Origin: Anaerolineae bacterium
Lineage (GTDB): Bacteria > Chloroflexota > Anaerolineae > Aggregatilineales > Phototrophicaceae
Length of the DNA stretch: 64,000 bases
NCBI GenBank assembly: GCA_023382675.1
Contig: JAHDWN010000019.1
Location: 51,245 to 115,244, forward strand
Reading direction: 5' to 3'
Shown: piece after piece, positions 37,723 to 46,669 of the stretch
Position numbering within the stretch: position 1 is the stretch's first letter
How the letters are laid out: the number at the start of each line of letters is the position of its first letter
Made by a program: the position numbers and the translations under genes
Notes under the pieces: generated by a model
Seen by the model: only the letters and a program-made list of their open reading frames with translations
Database searches by the model: none
Told to the model about the DNA's origin: nothing

Positions 37723-39192
37723 CTATTGATCGAGTGCTTCGATCAGCAGGCCATACTGACCGGGGAAGGCGGTGCTGCCATAGGCGGCGGCAGTGTTGGA
37801 GACGCGCACGACATATGCGCCCGTGGCAGGCAGCACAGTTTCATAGGTGAGCGTGCCCGGCGTGGTGCTGTTGAGATTCAGGCTGTAGTTGTTCGACGAG
37901 CCGGGGATGCTTGAGTTTGCTGCTTGCTCGTCACCGGTAGCCGGGCCTTGAATGTAGAGGCCGGGCGCGTACTGGTTATCCAGCGAGCGGATGGTAATGC
38001 GCACGCGCTGGCCGCTAACACCATCCAGACGGTAGACACGTTCAAACGTTTCGTTCTGAATCGGCAGTTGGCCAGTCACTTCTTCACCAGGGACGAGCAC
38101 GGTCGTCTGCGATTCGCCGATAGCGTAGGTGTACGTGCTGCTCGTGCCCGCGAGCGGTTCGCCCACGTCTGCGCGGCGCGCGACTGCAACGTAGGTGCCA
38201 GACGCGGTCAGTTGGAAGGGGTCGTAGCTGAAGGAGTCGTTGTCCGCGAAGGCGGTCGAATTGAACAGAATCTGGATGCCATTCGGATCATAGACCAGCA
38301 ATTCGTAGGGGGCCGTTCCGGCTTCCGAACTGCCGCTCAGGCTGAGAAGCTGAGTAGCGCTCACGTCGAAGCTGCGAACAGCGAACGGATTGGCGTCGTC
38401 GAGCGTGCCGCTGACGGTCTCGCCGAGCGTGAGCGCTGTCATCGGCAGCAGGGACGCGCTCAGGCTGCCGCTGACCGGCGCAGCTTCAGCGTCGAAGGCC
38501 GCCGGTTCCTGCCGGAGCGTCACCAGATAGTCGCCCGGCGCGCTGAAATAGACCGGCGCGGGTGGTGCAATGACCGTCTCCGTATCCTGGCTGCGGCTGT
38601 CGTAGAGCAGGATATCCTGATTAAGATTGAGCACGTTGAGCACCGCCCCACCAGGGCCGCTCAAAGCCTGTGTCTGCACCCATACCACCTGCGGCTCGGT
38701 CGCGGTGTAGGCATAGACACGCACCTGTTGAGAATCGGCCAGCTCGAATGCCAGTAGTTCACCGTCGGCCAAGGGTTGGACATCGACCTTGTCTACCGAG
38801 ACGACAAAACTGCCGCTGCTGGCGTAGTCACCCCCAGGGCAGCAGTGCGTCGCGACCAGCGTGTACTCGCCGTCGGCAGGCAAGCTGAAGGGGCCGATCA
38901 GTGAATTGAGACTGCCGCCGTCATCGTCGTCAAAAGTGATTTGTTCGCCGGAGGGATCGAGCAACATCAAATAGCTGTCCAGCCCGTCGCCGGTCGCCAT
39001 CATGCGCGCCACGATCAGATCGCCCGCCGCGCCGCTGAAGGTGTAATTCACTTCGGGCTGCGCGTCGGTGATCTCGCCGTCAAGGCTGCTGCCATACGCC
39101 AGGGCAGTGTCTGCCTGAGCGAGCGCCGCAATCGGTGTGATCAGCAGCAAACACAGGGCTGCCAACAGCATCGTCAGTTTGTATGAACGCAT
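37723..39192 (-). CDS. Secreted multi-PPC-domain protein
   Basis: Signal peptide; YTFSGAAGDLIVARMMATGDGLDSYLMLLDPSGEQITFDDDDGG...LPADGEYTLVA. Confidence 0.8.
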   Translation of the reverse strand: MRSYKLTMLLAALCLLLITPIAALAQADTALAYGSSLDGEITDAQPEVNYTFSGAAGDLIVARMMATGDGLDSYLMLLDPSGEQITFDDDDGGSLNSLIGPFSLPADGEYTLVATHCCPGGDYASSGSFVVSVDKVDVQPLADGELLAFELADSQQVRVYAYTATEPQVVWVQTQALSGPGGAVLNVLNLNQDILLYDSRSQDTETVIAPPAPVYFSAPGDYLVTLRQEPAAFDAEAAPVSGSLSASLLPMTALTLGETVSGTLDDANPFAVRSFDVSATQLLSLSGSSEAGTAPYELLVYDPNGIQILFNSTAFADNDSFSYDPFQLTASGTYVAVARRADVGEPLAGTSSTYTYAIGESQTTVLVPGEEVTGQLPIQNETFERVYRLDGVSGQRVRITIRSLDNQYAPGLYIQGPATGDEQAANSSIPGSSNNYSLNLNSTTPGTLTYETVLPATGAYVVRVSNTAAAYGSTAFPGQYGLLIEALDQ

Positions 39193-39426
39193 TGTGTGAT
39201 GCTCCGTATAGGGTAATCGGCTGGCACGCAGCACCACGCTGCGCAAACCATAAGCCGTAGACGATCATAATAAATATTCTGGCTTTTTGCGAGATGATGC
39301 ACGGGCCAACTCGAAAAATGATGAAGTGCTCCGGTTGGGCGGTCGGTTCGATGATCGGCATGGCAGGAGCCGCACGACCTGCGGCTCCCATACCAGCTAT
39401 TCAGTTGTCAGGATCGTATGTTGTCA

Positions 39427-39987
39427 TCAGTAGCCAGGCCACTGATCCGAGAAGTTGTATGCGTATTCTACGTTGGCCGACGACTGCGGCACACGGAAGT
39501 CGATCCACATCGCGCCGTCCATCAGAATGTAACCATCCAGATAGGCCTCACGCGCGAAGTACCAGGTGCCAGGGATTTCGAAATAGTGCGGGGTTCTGGC
39601 GAATTGTGAGATGCGGAAATCGAGCCGGTGCCAGCGACGCTGAGTTTGCTCGAAGACGTAGACCCTCCCCTGAAGGCCGCCCCATCCCAGGTCTTCACTC
39701 ACTTCCAGACCGTCGGGGTCTCCCAACAGGAGGACGGTCTGGTTGATGTACCAGGGATCGGCACCCGGGCCGTGGAACGTTACGTGTACCCACGTCTGAC
39801 GCCAGTCGCCTTCGACCATCTTGGTGGCATCGACAGTGATTTCTTGGTGAGCGATGGTGTAGCCGCGGGCGTTGAAGAAGTGGATACCTTCGCTGTAAGC
39901 GTAGGCCTCAGCTTGCACAAACGATGGCGCTGCCAGCAGCAATAAACAGGCGAGCACCCCAAACACAGTCAAAAAACGCTTAGACAT
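39427..39987 (-). CDS. Secreted protein of unknown function
   Basis: MSKRFLTVFGVLACLLLLAAPSFVQAEAYAYSEGIHFF; no recognised motif. Confidence 0.6.
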   Translation of the reverse strand: MSKRFLTVFGVLACLLLLAAPSFVQAEAYAYSEGIHFFNARGYTIAHQEITVDATKMVEGDWRQTWVHVTFHGPGADPWYINQTVLLLGDPDGLEVSEDLGWGGLQGRVYVFEQTQRRWHRLDFRISQFARTPHYFEIPGTWYFAREAYLDGYILMDGAMWIDFRVPQSSANVEYAYNFSDQWPGY

Positions 39988-40399
39988 CACAGAATACTCC
40001 TTACGGCAGCAGCGGCGCTCCAAAGCGCCCTGAATACCGGGAGCGGCGGCGCAGCTTCGGCGCTTTCGCCCCATTAGCTGCTGCCAGAGATGATCATAGC
40101 ATAACTTGTTATCATTGACGTTATAGATGTAATTAATTCATATATTTTTTCTCAAGTGAATTTGATAAGAGACAATGCTAATCTATCGGTTATTTCACGG
40201 GCGCATCACGGCCGCTCGCTGCCTGTGTGCCGGGCCAACGGCAGGTGGGGAATCCTGGCGAACGCGCCCGATCGGCGCTGCCCGTGCCGACAAAGAGAAA
40301 GGAACGTGGTCTCCACCCCGCCCAAACAAATAGGGGTAGAATGGGAGCGGAACTTGTGAGATTGTTCATAAATAGCTCGTATTAAAGGGAGCATTCATC

Positions 40400-40837
40400 A
40401 TGTCGCGCCGGCTCGGGATCGTCATCGTTGTCGTGATCGTCATTGCTCTGCTGCTGGTTGTTATCGGCAATGTCGCCACCGCTCACACAAATCCCCCTGT
40501 GACCACCACGATTCAGTGGGATTCGCCGGAAACCGAGGCGCTCTTGCGGGCGGCCTGTTTCGACTGCCACAGCAACGAAACCGTGTGGCCGTGGTACTCC
40601 TACGTCGCTCCCATGTCGTTCCTCGTCGCCCACGATGTAGAAGAAGGTCGCTCGAAATTGAACTTCTCGACCGGGCACGGTGAATTGGAAGGCGGCGAAA
40701 TGGCGGAACAGATCGAGGGGGGCGCGATGCCGCTGCGCATCTACCTGCCGCTGCATCCGGAAGCCAATTTGAGCGACACACAGAAAGCGCAGCTCATGCA
40801 AGGGCTGCAGGCGACATTTGGCGGCGAGCGGGACTGA
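40400..40837 (+). CDS. Membrane-anchored haem-binding-domain protein
   Basis: One TM then AACFDCHSNETVWPWYSYVAPMSFLVAHDVEEGRSKLNFS, the haem-binding domain pattern with one CXXCH. Confidence 0.88.
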   Translation: MSRRLGIVIVVVIVIALLLVVIGNVATAHTNPPVTTTIQWDSPETEALLRAACFDCHSNETVWPWYSYVAPMSFLVAHDVEEGRSKLNFSTGHGELEGGEMAEQIEGGAMPLRIYLPLHPEANLSDTQKAQLMQGLQATFGGERD

Positions 40838-40855
40838 TTTCGCTCTCAGGAACAC

Positions 40856-40884
40856 AAAAAGGCGAGCACTGTGCTCGCCTTTTG
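40856..40884. terminator. Bidirectional terminator between convergent genes
   Basis: AAAAAGGCGAGCAC-TGTGCTCGCCTTTT. Confidence 0.85.
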
Positions 40885-40909
40885 CTTGTCTGTCGAAGCG
40901 TCGTGGACT

Positions 40910-41578
40910 CTAGTCCTCGACTTCATCTTCCTTCTTGCCGCGACCGATGACTTCCGGCTCACCGCCTTCAGCCGCCGCCTCGGCCTCAGCTTCGGCTGCT
41001 TCTTCCTCTTCGGAGATCGCTGCCGAGGTCGGGACGATGCGCACGATCATATCGTCTTCGTCGTTGAGGATCTTGACCTTTTCGCCGGCAGGGAGATCGC
41101 GCACGTGAATGGCATCGCCTACTTCTAACAGCGGGCTGAGATCAACCCGCACCGAGTCGATCAGGTCTGCGGGCAGCGCCTCAATCGTCAATTTGGACAG
41201 GTTCTGCAGCAGAATGCCGAGCTTGGCGCGTACGGCGGGCGACTCGTTGAAGAAATGCACGGGCACTTCCGCCGTGATCGCCGTCGACGCATCCACCGCC
41301 AGGAAATCGACGTGGAGAATATCGCCGCGAATGACATCGCGCTGGACATCGCGCGCCAGCACCGAGTAGGGCTCACCGGCGACGCTGACATCGATCAGGT
41401 GCGTGCCGCCCGCCTTCATCAGGATGGCTTGCAGCGCGCGCGCGGGTATCTGGATCGAAACCGGGTTGATTTTCTTGCCATAAATAATGGCCGGCACCAG
41501 CCCACTGCGGCGGAGTTGGCTGACTTTTTTGCCGGTGGTAGCACGGGCTTCCGCCTCGAGCGTATACGTTTGGGACAC
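40910..41578 (-). CDS. rplY: 50S ribosomal protein L25/CTC family
   Basis: LEAEARATTGKKVSQLRRSGLVPAIIYGKK...LHVDFLAVD...; acidic C-terminal tail. Confidence 0.92.
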   Translation of the reverse strand: MSQTYTLEAEARATTGKKVSQLRRSGLVPAIIYGKKINPVSIQIPARALQAILMKAGGTHLIDVSVAGEPYSVLARDVQRDVIRGDILHVDFLAVDASTAITAEVPVHFFNESPAVRAKLGILLQNLSKLTIEALPADLIDSVRVDLSPLLEVGDAIHVRDLPAGEKVKILNDEDDMIVRIVPTSAAISEEEEAAEAEAEAAAEGGEPEVIGRGKKEDEVED

Positions 41579-41675
41579 GTCCGGACTCCTTTTTCACTTT
41601 TGGCGCCTGGCAATTGGATGTCTTGTGCTACGCTGCTGGCATGAATGGCGCGTGTCAATCGCCGTCACAACAGCA

Positions 41676-41703
41676 AAAAGCCAATTACCAAAAGCTAATT
41701 GCC
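41676..41703. repeat. 14-nt (2x7) tandem repeat
   Basis: AAAAGCC AATTACC AAAAGCT AATTGCC. Confidence 0.75.
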
Positions 41704-41956
41704 TGAGAATGGATGTTAGATCGTGCATTTTAGCGGGCGAGGTCAGGCTGGTCAATGGAGAACAGAGGCGGAAACGGCGAGGTTTGCGCTGCCGCGGGCA
41801 AATCTGCCAGCCGTTGGGCAAAGGTCAAGCAAGGCCGGTCGGATTGTGCTACGCTATGCTCGAAGGGCGGCGGCACGACCGCCTTCGTTGGTGTGAAAAA
41901 AGGTTCATCGAAACAATCCTGTGGCCAATAAAAGTGCGCAACGTGGAGATATCCCT

Positions 41957-42952
41957 ATGAAGCATTATCTCGTGCTTGTTCTGGCGCTGGCGGCTTTGCT
42001 GATGAGCGGCATCGGCATGGCGGCGGCGCAGGACACACGGCTCAACATCGTCACGACGACGACACAGGTGACAGACCTGACACAGATACTGACCGAGGGC
42101 GTAAGCGGCGTTGCCGTCACCGGTTTGATGGGCGCGGGCGTCGATCCGCATGTCTACCAGCCGACCGCCAGCGATGTGTCGGCGCTGAACGCTGCCAACG
42201 CCGTCTTTTACAGTGGCCTGTTCCTGGAGGGGGAACTCAGCGACACGCTGGACGCGCTTGAGGCGCGCGGCGTATTCACCTACGCCGTCTCATCGCCGGT
42301 CGATGAGGCGGGTTTCACCTTTGGTGGTGCCACCCTGTCGGCGGAGCTGACGGACGTGGATGATCCGCACTTCTGGTTCGATCCGCGCAACTGGCAGCTC
42401 GCCGCCGAAGGGCTGGCAGAGACCCTGGCGCAGCTCGACCCGGCCAACGCCGCCACCTACGCCGCCAATGCGCAGGCCTACAGCGCGCAGCTCGATCTGC
42501 TTTATAGCTGGGGGCAGGAAGCGCTGGCGGTCGTGCCGGAGGCGCAGCGTTACCTGATCACCTCGCACGACGCCTTCCAGTATTTCGGCGACGCCTTCGG
42601 CTGGCAGGTGCGCGGGTTGCAGGGCACCGGCACGCTGACTGAGGCGAGCGCTGCGGACATCCAATCGCTGGCGGGCTTCGTCGCTGCGCAGGGCATCCCG
42701 GTCGTGTTCGTCGAGAGCAGCGCGTCGTCAAGCGCCGTCCAGGCGATGCAACAGGTGGCAGGCGGGGCGGCTGGCATCGGCGTGCGCCCGCTCTACGCGG
42801 ACGCCATGGGCGAGCCGAACAGCTTCGGCGGCAGCTACATGGGCATGTTGGCGACGGACATCATCACCATTCTGCAATCGTTCGGCTATGACGTGCTGCC
42901 CTTCCCGGCGGATCTCGATCTGCAGGGTGCGCAGGCGCTGCTGGGCAGCTAA
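41957..42952 (+). CDS. Metal ABC transporter substrate-binding protein (ZnuA/TroA-like)
   Basis: LNIVTTTTQVTDLTQIL...LMGAGVDPHVYQPTASDV...DPHFWFDPRNWQLAAEGLAETLAQLDP...LITSHDAFQYFGDAFG. Confidence 0.92.
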   Translation: MKHYLVLVLALAALLMSGIGMAAAQDTRLNIVTTTTQVTDLTQILTEGVSGVAVTGLMGAGVDPHVYQPTASDVSALNAANAVFYSGLFLEGELSDTLDALEARGVFTYAVSSPVDEAGFTFGGATLSAELTDVDDPHFWFDPRNWQLAAEGLAETLAQLDPANAATYAANAQAYSAQLDLLYSWGQEALAVVPEAQRYLITSHDAFQYFGDAFGWQVRGLQGTGTLTEASAADIQSLAGFVAAQGIPVVFVESSASSSAVQAMQQVAGGAAGIGVRPLYADAMGEPNSFGGSYMGMLATDIITILQSFGYDVLPFPADLDLQGAQALLGS

Positions 42953-43051
42953 ACAGCCGCTTGCAGCCGCTACACCTGCGGCTAGACTGGCATATAATCT
43001 AAGCAGGGGCACGGCGGATCATGCCCCGTTTGCTCAGTCTGGATCGTACCC

Positions 43052-45052
43052 GTGACCCGACGTTTATCCCTCGCGCTGTTGGTCGTGTGCGCCGCGCTGG
43101 TGCTGCTCGTCTATGGGCGGGCGCTGGCGCTGCCGCTGTACATGGACGACGTGATCTTCGCCCGCTACATCGAGCCGCTCAGCCTGCCGGAAGTCTTCTA
43201 CCGCGTTGACATTGTGCCCTACTACCGCCCGCTCAGTCTGCTGCCCTGGAAGCTGATCCAGATGGCTGCGGGCGGCTTCAATGCGCCGCTGATGCACGCG
43301 CTTAATCTGGCCGTCCACGCCTTCAACGGCTGGCTGGTCGGGCTGCTGGCGCTGCGCCTTGCGCCGCGTGCGGGCTGGCGTGCCTGGCTGCTCCCGTTCG
43401 CGGCGGCGTCGATCTATCTGCTGTTCCCGTTCTCGTATCAGGCCGTCCCCTGGGCGGCGGCACTCGGCCACCTGATGGCGGCGAGCGGCGCGCTGATCGC
43501 CATACTGGCGCTGCTTGCGTGGTGGGAACACGGCGGACGCTGGCGGCTGGCGCTGATCTGGGTCGGTGTAGCGTTCAGCGTTTTTAGCCACGAAAACGGC
43601 GCGGCGGCGGCGCTGCTCCTCGGTTTGCCGTTCGTACACAATCCTGAGTGGCGGCGCGAGCGGCGCAAGCTACTGCTGGTGCTCATGCCGTCGCTGCTGA
43701 TCGTGGCGGCCTTCGCTCTCATCTGGCTGATCCTGCCCAAGGATCGTGACGCTTTCGCGCTGACGCTGCCGGACATCGCCCAGAACGCCGCCTACTTCGC
43801 CCAGGGCATTGGCTTCCCGCTTGCCCAGATCGGTGGCGGGCTAACGCGGGCGAGGGCGCTGCCGCCCTGGCTGATCGCCGCCGGGTTGAGCGCGCTCGGC
43901 GCGGCGCTGGCCTGTCTGCTGTCGGTGCGCGCGCGACGCTTGTTCGCGTTCGGCGGTCTGTGGTATGCGCTCGCCATCAGCATACCGGCGATCCTGCTGC
44001 CGCATCGCTACGCCATCGACGGCCCGCGGCTGATGCTGCTGGCATCAGTCGGCGCGGCGCTCGTCTGGGCGGGGGCGCTGGCTTCGGCGGTCGATGGCGC
44101 AATGGCCGATGGTTCGATTGGGCGCGATCCGTTCGCGCTCCGGCGGCGGGCGCGGTTGGCGGCGCTGGCGGCGCTGCTGATCGTTATCGCCATCCTGCCG
44201 ACGAGCCTGGCCTTCATCGGCGGGCGCATGGCGCTGCACGCGGCGCTTGCCCCGGCCTACGAGTCGATGTTCGTCGAGGCGACCGAGAGCGAGTTGACCA
44301 GCGCCTTCGTCAACGTGCCCGTCTGGCTGGCCGACAGCGACGCGCAGTATGCGCTCGGCAGCGAGGGCATCACCTACATGACCAACTACATCGGCTTTCC
44401 GGATCTGATCTACATCAACACCGGCGTCTGGCCGGAGACGACGGCACTGGTGGCTGAGGACATCCGCGATGACGTGCCCAGCATGTACTGGGATGTGCTC
44501 GCCTATGAAACGATGCCGGGCGCTGCCCAGGCGGTCCAGTCGGCCTGGCGCAGCTATGCGCTGCAATGGATCGGCAGCGGCTGGCACTGGGCGTGCGCGG
44601 AGCACGTCAACATCCGCGTCTTCATACCCTCGACCTGTCACACGCGCCAGTGGCCCTCGGACGGGACACTGCACCAGACCATCCCCGGCCCGTTCGCTTT
44701 CGAGAACGGCATGACGTTGGAGGCGTTGGCGGCCTATGATGACGATGGGCTGATCGCGGTCGATCTGGCCTGGTGGAGTTCGCGCGATGCGCCAGCGGTG
44801 ACGGCGTTCGTGCATCTCGTCTGTGAGGGCGATACGCCCGTTGCCCAGGCCGACGGCGCGCTGTTGCGCGGGCTGCTGCCCTTCTCAACCTTGCCGGAGG
44901 GGCTGTGGCGCGAACTGCGCTATCTCGACTCCGGCGCGGCGGACACGACCGGCTGTTCGGTGCGCGTTGGCCTCTATGATCCGGCGACAGGCGTGCGTGT
45001 ACCGCTGCTCGATGGCGGAGATTTTGCGGCGACGGACATCGACACCGGATAG
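43052..45052 (+). CDS. Large membrane protein, GT-C-like
   Basis: 666 aa; multiple TM; YMDDVIFARYIEPLSLPEVFYRVDIVPYYRPLSLLPWKL; GTG start. Confidence 0.65.
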   Translation: MTRRLSLALLVVCAALVLLVYGRALALPLYMDDVIFARYIEPLSLPEVFYRVDIVPYYRPLSLLPWKLIQMAAGGFNAPLMHALNLAVHAFNGWLVGLLALRLAPRAGWRAWLLPFAAASIYLLFPFSYQAVPWAAALGHLMAASGALIAILALLAWWEHGGRWRLALIWVGVAFSVFSHENGAAAALLLGLPFVHNPEWRRERRKLLLVLMPSLLIVAAFALIWLILPKDRDAFALTLPDIAQNAAYFAQGIGFPLAQIGGGLTRARALPPWLIAAGLSALGAALACLLSVRARRLFAFGGLWYALAISIPAILLPHRYAIDGPRLMLLASVGAALVWAGALASAVDGAMADGSIGRDPFALRRRARLAALAALLIVIAILPTSLAFIGGRMALHAALAPAYESMFVEATESELTSAFVNVPVWLADSDAQYALGSEGITYMTNYIGFPDLIYINTGVWPETTALVAEDIRDDVPSMYWDVLAYETMPGAAQAVQSAWRSYALQWIGSGWHWACAEHVNIRVFIPSTCHTRQWPSDGTLHQTIPGPFAFENGMTLEALAAYDDDGLIAVDLAWWSSRDAPAVTAFVHLVCEGDTPVAQADGALLRGLLPFSTLPEGLWRELRYLDSGAADTTGCSVRVGLYDPATGVRVPLLDGGDFAATDIDTG

Positions 45053-45108
45053 AACTTCATCCATCTGGTTTGGGAATATGACGCGGCGGGTGTATTCGGA
45101 TTCTGGGG

Positions 45109-45240
45109 CACGCCCATGAAATGGGACGGGCTAGTGAAGCGTCCCCTGCGGGGACTGTATCCGTGGTTATGATGCCTTTGAGCCTTCGCAGGAGGCGCAC
45201 GCTTAGCCAGGGGATTTCATTCCCTGGCGAGGAAGCAATA
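45109..45240. repeat. Imperfect dispersed palindromic-element candidate
   Basis: GCCCATGAAATGGGAC...GCGTCCCCTGCGGGGAC...CGCAGGAGGCGCACGCTTAGCCAGGGGATTTCATTCCCTGGCGAGG: several short palindromes in tandem. Confidence 0.55.
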
Positions 45241-45364
45241 CATCGACCTCCATTTCCGAATGCAGCCGACAGAGCGACGGACATCGTTAAGGCAGGAACA
45301 TTGGTGTTATACTGACCACGCATAAGCTGCCCCCAGCTTCAGGCATGGGAAGTATTTCACCGAC

Positions 45365-45850
45365 ATGAATCATCTATGGGCACCCTGGCGAATGGCATAC
45401 ATACGCAGTGAGAAGGAAGCGGCGGACGGCTGCGTCTTCTGCAATAAAGTGCGGGCGAACGACGCCGACGAGCAAATTATCGCGCGCTCGCGCTTTGTCT
45501 ACGTCACGCTCAACCGCTACCCATACAACAACGGGCACCTGATGGTCGTGCCGTATGAGCACGTCGATTCGCAGGAGAAGCTGAGCGCCGAAGCGCTGAC
45601 CGACCTGATGCTGATGATCAACCGGGCGCTGGCGGCGCTGCGAAAGGCGTACAATCCGCAGGGGTTCAACCTGGGCGCGAATCTCGGTCTGGCGGCGGGC
45701 GCAGGCATCGCCGATCACTATCACTTTCACATCGTGCCGCGCTGGCAGGGTGACTCGAATTTCATGACGGCGGTCAGCGAGACGCGCGTGATCCCCGCCA
45801 GCCTGGAGGAGACGTATCGCGATCTGCTCGCGGCGTGGGAGAAGGTGTGA
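45365..45850 (+). CDS. HIT-family protein
   Basis: GCVFCNKV...VTLNRYPYNNGHLMVVPYEHV...GAGIADHYHFHIVPRWQGD. Confidence 0.93.
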   Translation: MNHLWAPWRMAYIRSEKEAADGCVFCNKVRANDADEQIIARSRFVYVTLNRYPYNNGHLMVVPYEHVDSQEKLSAEALTDLMLMINRALAALRKAYNPQGFNLGANLGLAAGAGIADHYHFHIVPRWQGDSNFMTAVSETRVIPASLEETYRDLLAAWEKV

Positions 45851-45870
45851 TCAGGCGGGGTGTGGTTCAA

Positions 45871-46281
45871 TTAGCCTTGCTCGATTTCCCAGTCCTCCAT
45901 CTTCAAGTCTGAGATCCGCCCGAACTCGCGCGTATTATGCGTCACGAGTGTCAGATTGTTTGATAAAGCTATTGCTGCGATGAGCAGATCGTTGGCACCG
46001 ATGGGTGTCCCTGCTTGTTCAAGCGATGCACGGATGCGACCATAGACCAGAGCCGCAGCGTCATCAAAAGGGAGTGAAACAAAGCGTTCGACAAAAGCGC
46101 GTTGCTTGACGAGCGATTGTGTGGGCGTCTGACTTTTCATCGCGCCGGCCTATAGCTCGCCCTTGACGATAGAACATACTGCGATGTCAGCTTCTGGCGT
46201 TGATTTTAGATGCTGTGTGATAGCTTCTGAGCGTTGATTGAGATGCCGGATGCACGTGTTGGTGTCAAGCAGGTAGATCAT
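45871..46281 (-). pseudogene. VapC-type PIN-domain toxin interrupted by an amber codon
   Basis: MIYLLDTNTCIRHLNQRSEAITQHLKSTPEADIAVCSIVKGEL*AGAMKSQTPTQSLVKQRAFVERFVSLPFDDAAALVYGRIRASLEQAGTPIGANDLLIAAIALSNNLTLVTHNTREFGRISDLKMEDWEIEQG; TAG at 46150-46152. Confidence 0.9.
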
Positions 46282-46505
46282 TCAAGTGGCTCACGTTCTT
46301 CCAACGGGAGTTGGAGCGGCCGTTCGATAGGATTATCCGCAAGGCTGCCGGCTGTCCGCTCGATAAACTCCTCCCAAGGCATTCGAATAAACGCTTCAGC
46401 CTCCAGGTCGTTTTGCATAGCGGCACTGAGATGTTCGATCAGACGCGCTTTTTCAGCCAGAGTCAGACGGTCAGCGACATTGACCGCTTCTTCGTATGTA
46501 GTCAT
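46278..46505 (-). CDS. Antitoxin partner of the PIN toxin (VapB-like)
   Basis: 75 aa, MTTYEEAVNVADRLTLAEKARLIEHLSAAM; stop overlaps toxin start as ATGA. Confidence 0.75.
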   Translation of the reverse strand: MTTYEEAVNVADRLTLAEKARLIEHLSAAMQNDLEAEAFIRMPWEEFIERTAGSLADNPIERPLQLPLEEREPLE

Positions 46506-46669
46506 GAGTGAGTACCTCTTCAGTCTTCACTGCATCGATTATTGTATCAATACTTGGAGCATGAGCATACCGATCAACGCCTGTTCCAGACCTCCTCATT
46601 TCCCCGAACCGAATCCGCGTTAGAATAGAAACAAATGTGACCACAAAATAGTCTTTGAAGAAAACGGCG

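Noticed and set aside
45053-45172. In-frame continuation after the TAG of 43052..45052 (NFIHLVWEYDAAGVFGFWGTPMKWDG...)
   Set aside because: Could hint at a second amber-interrupted gene, but the extension runs straight into a repeat element and cannot be recognised as conserved; not enough support
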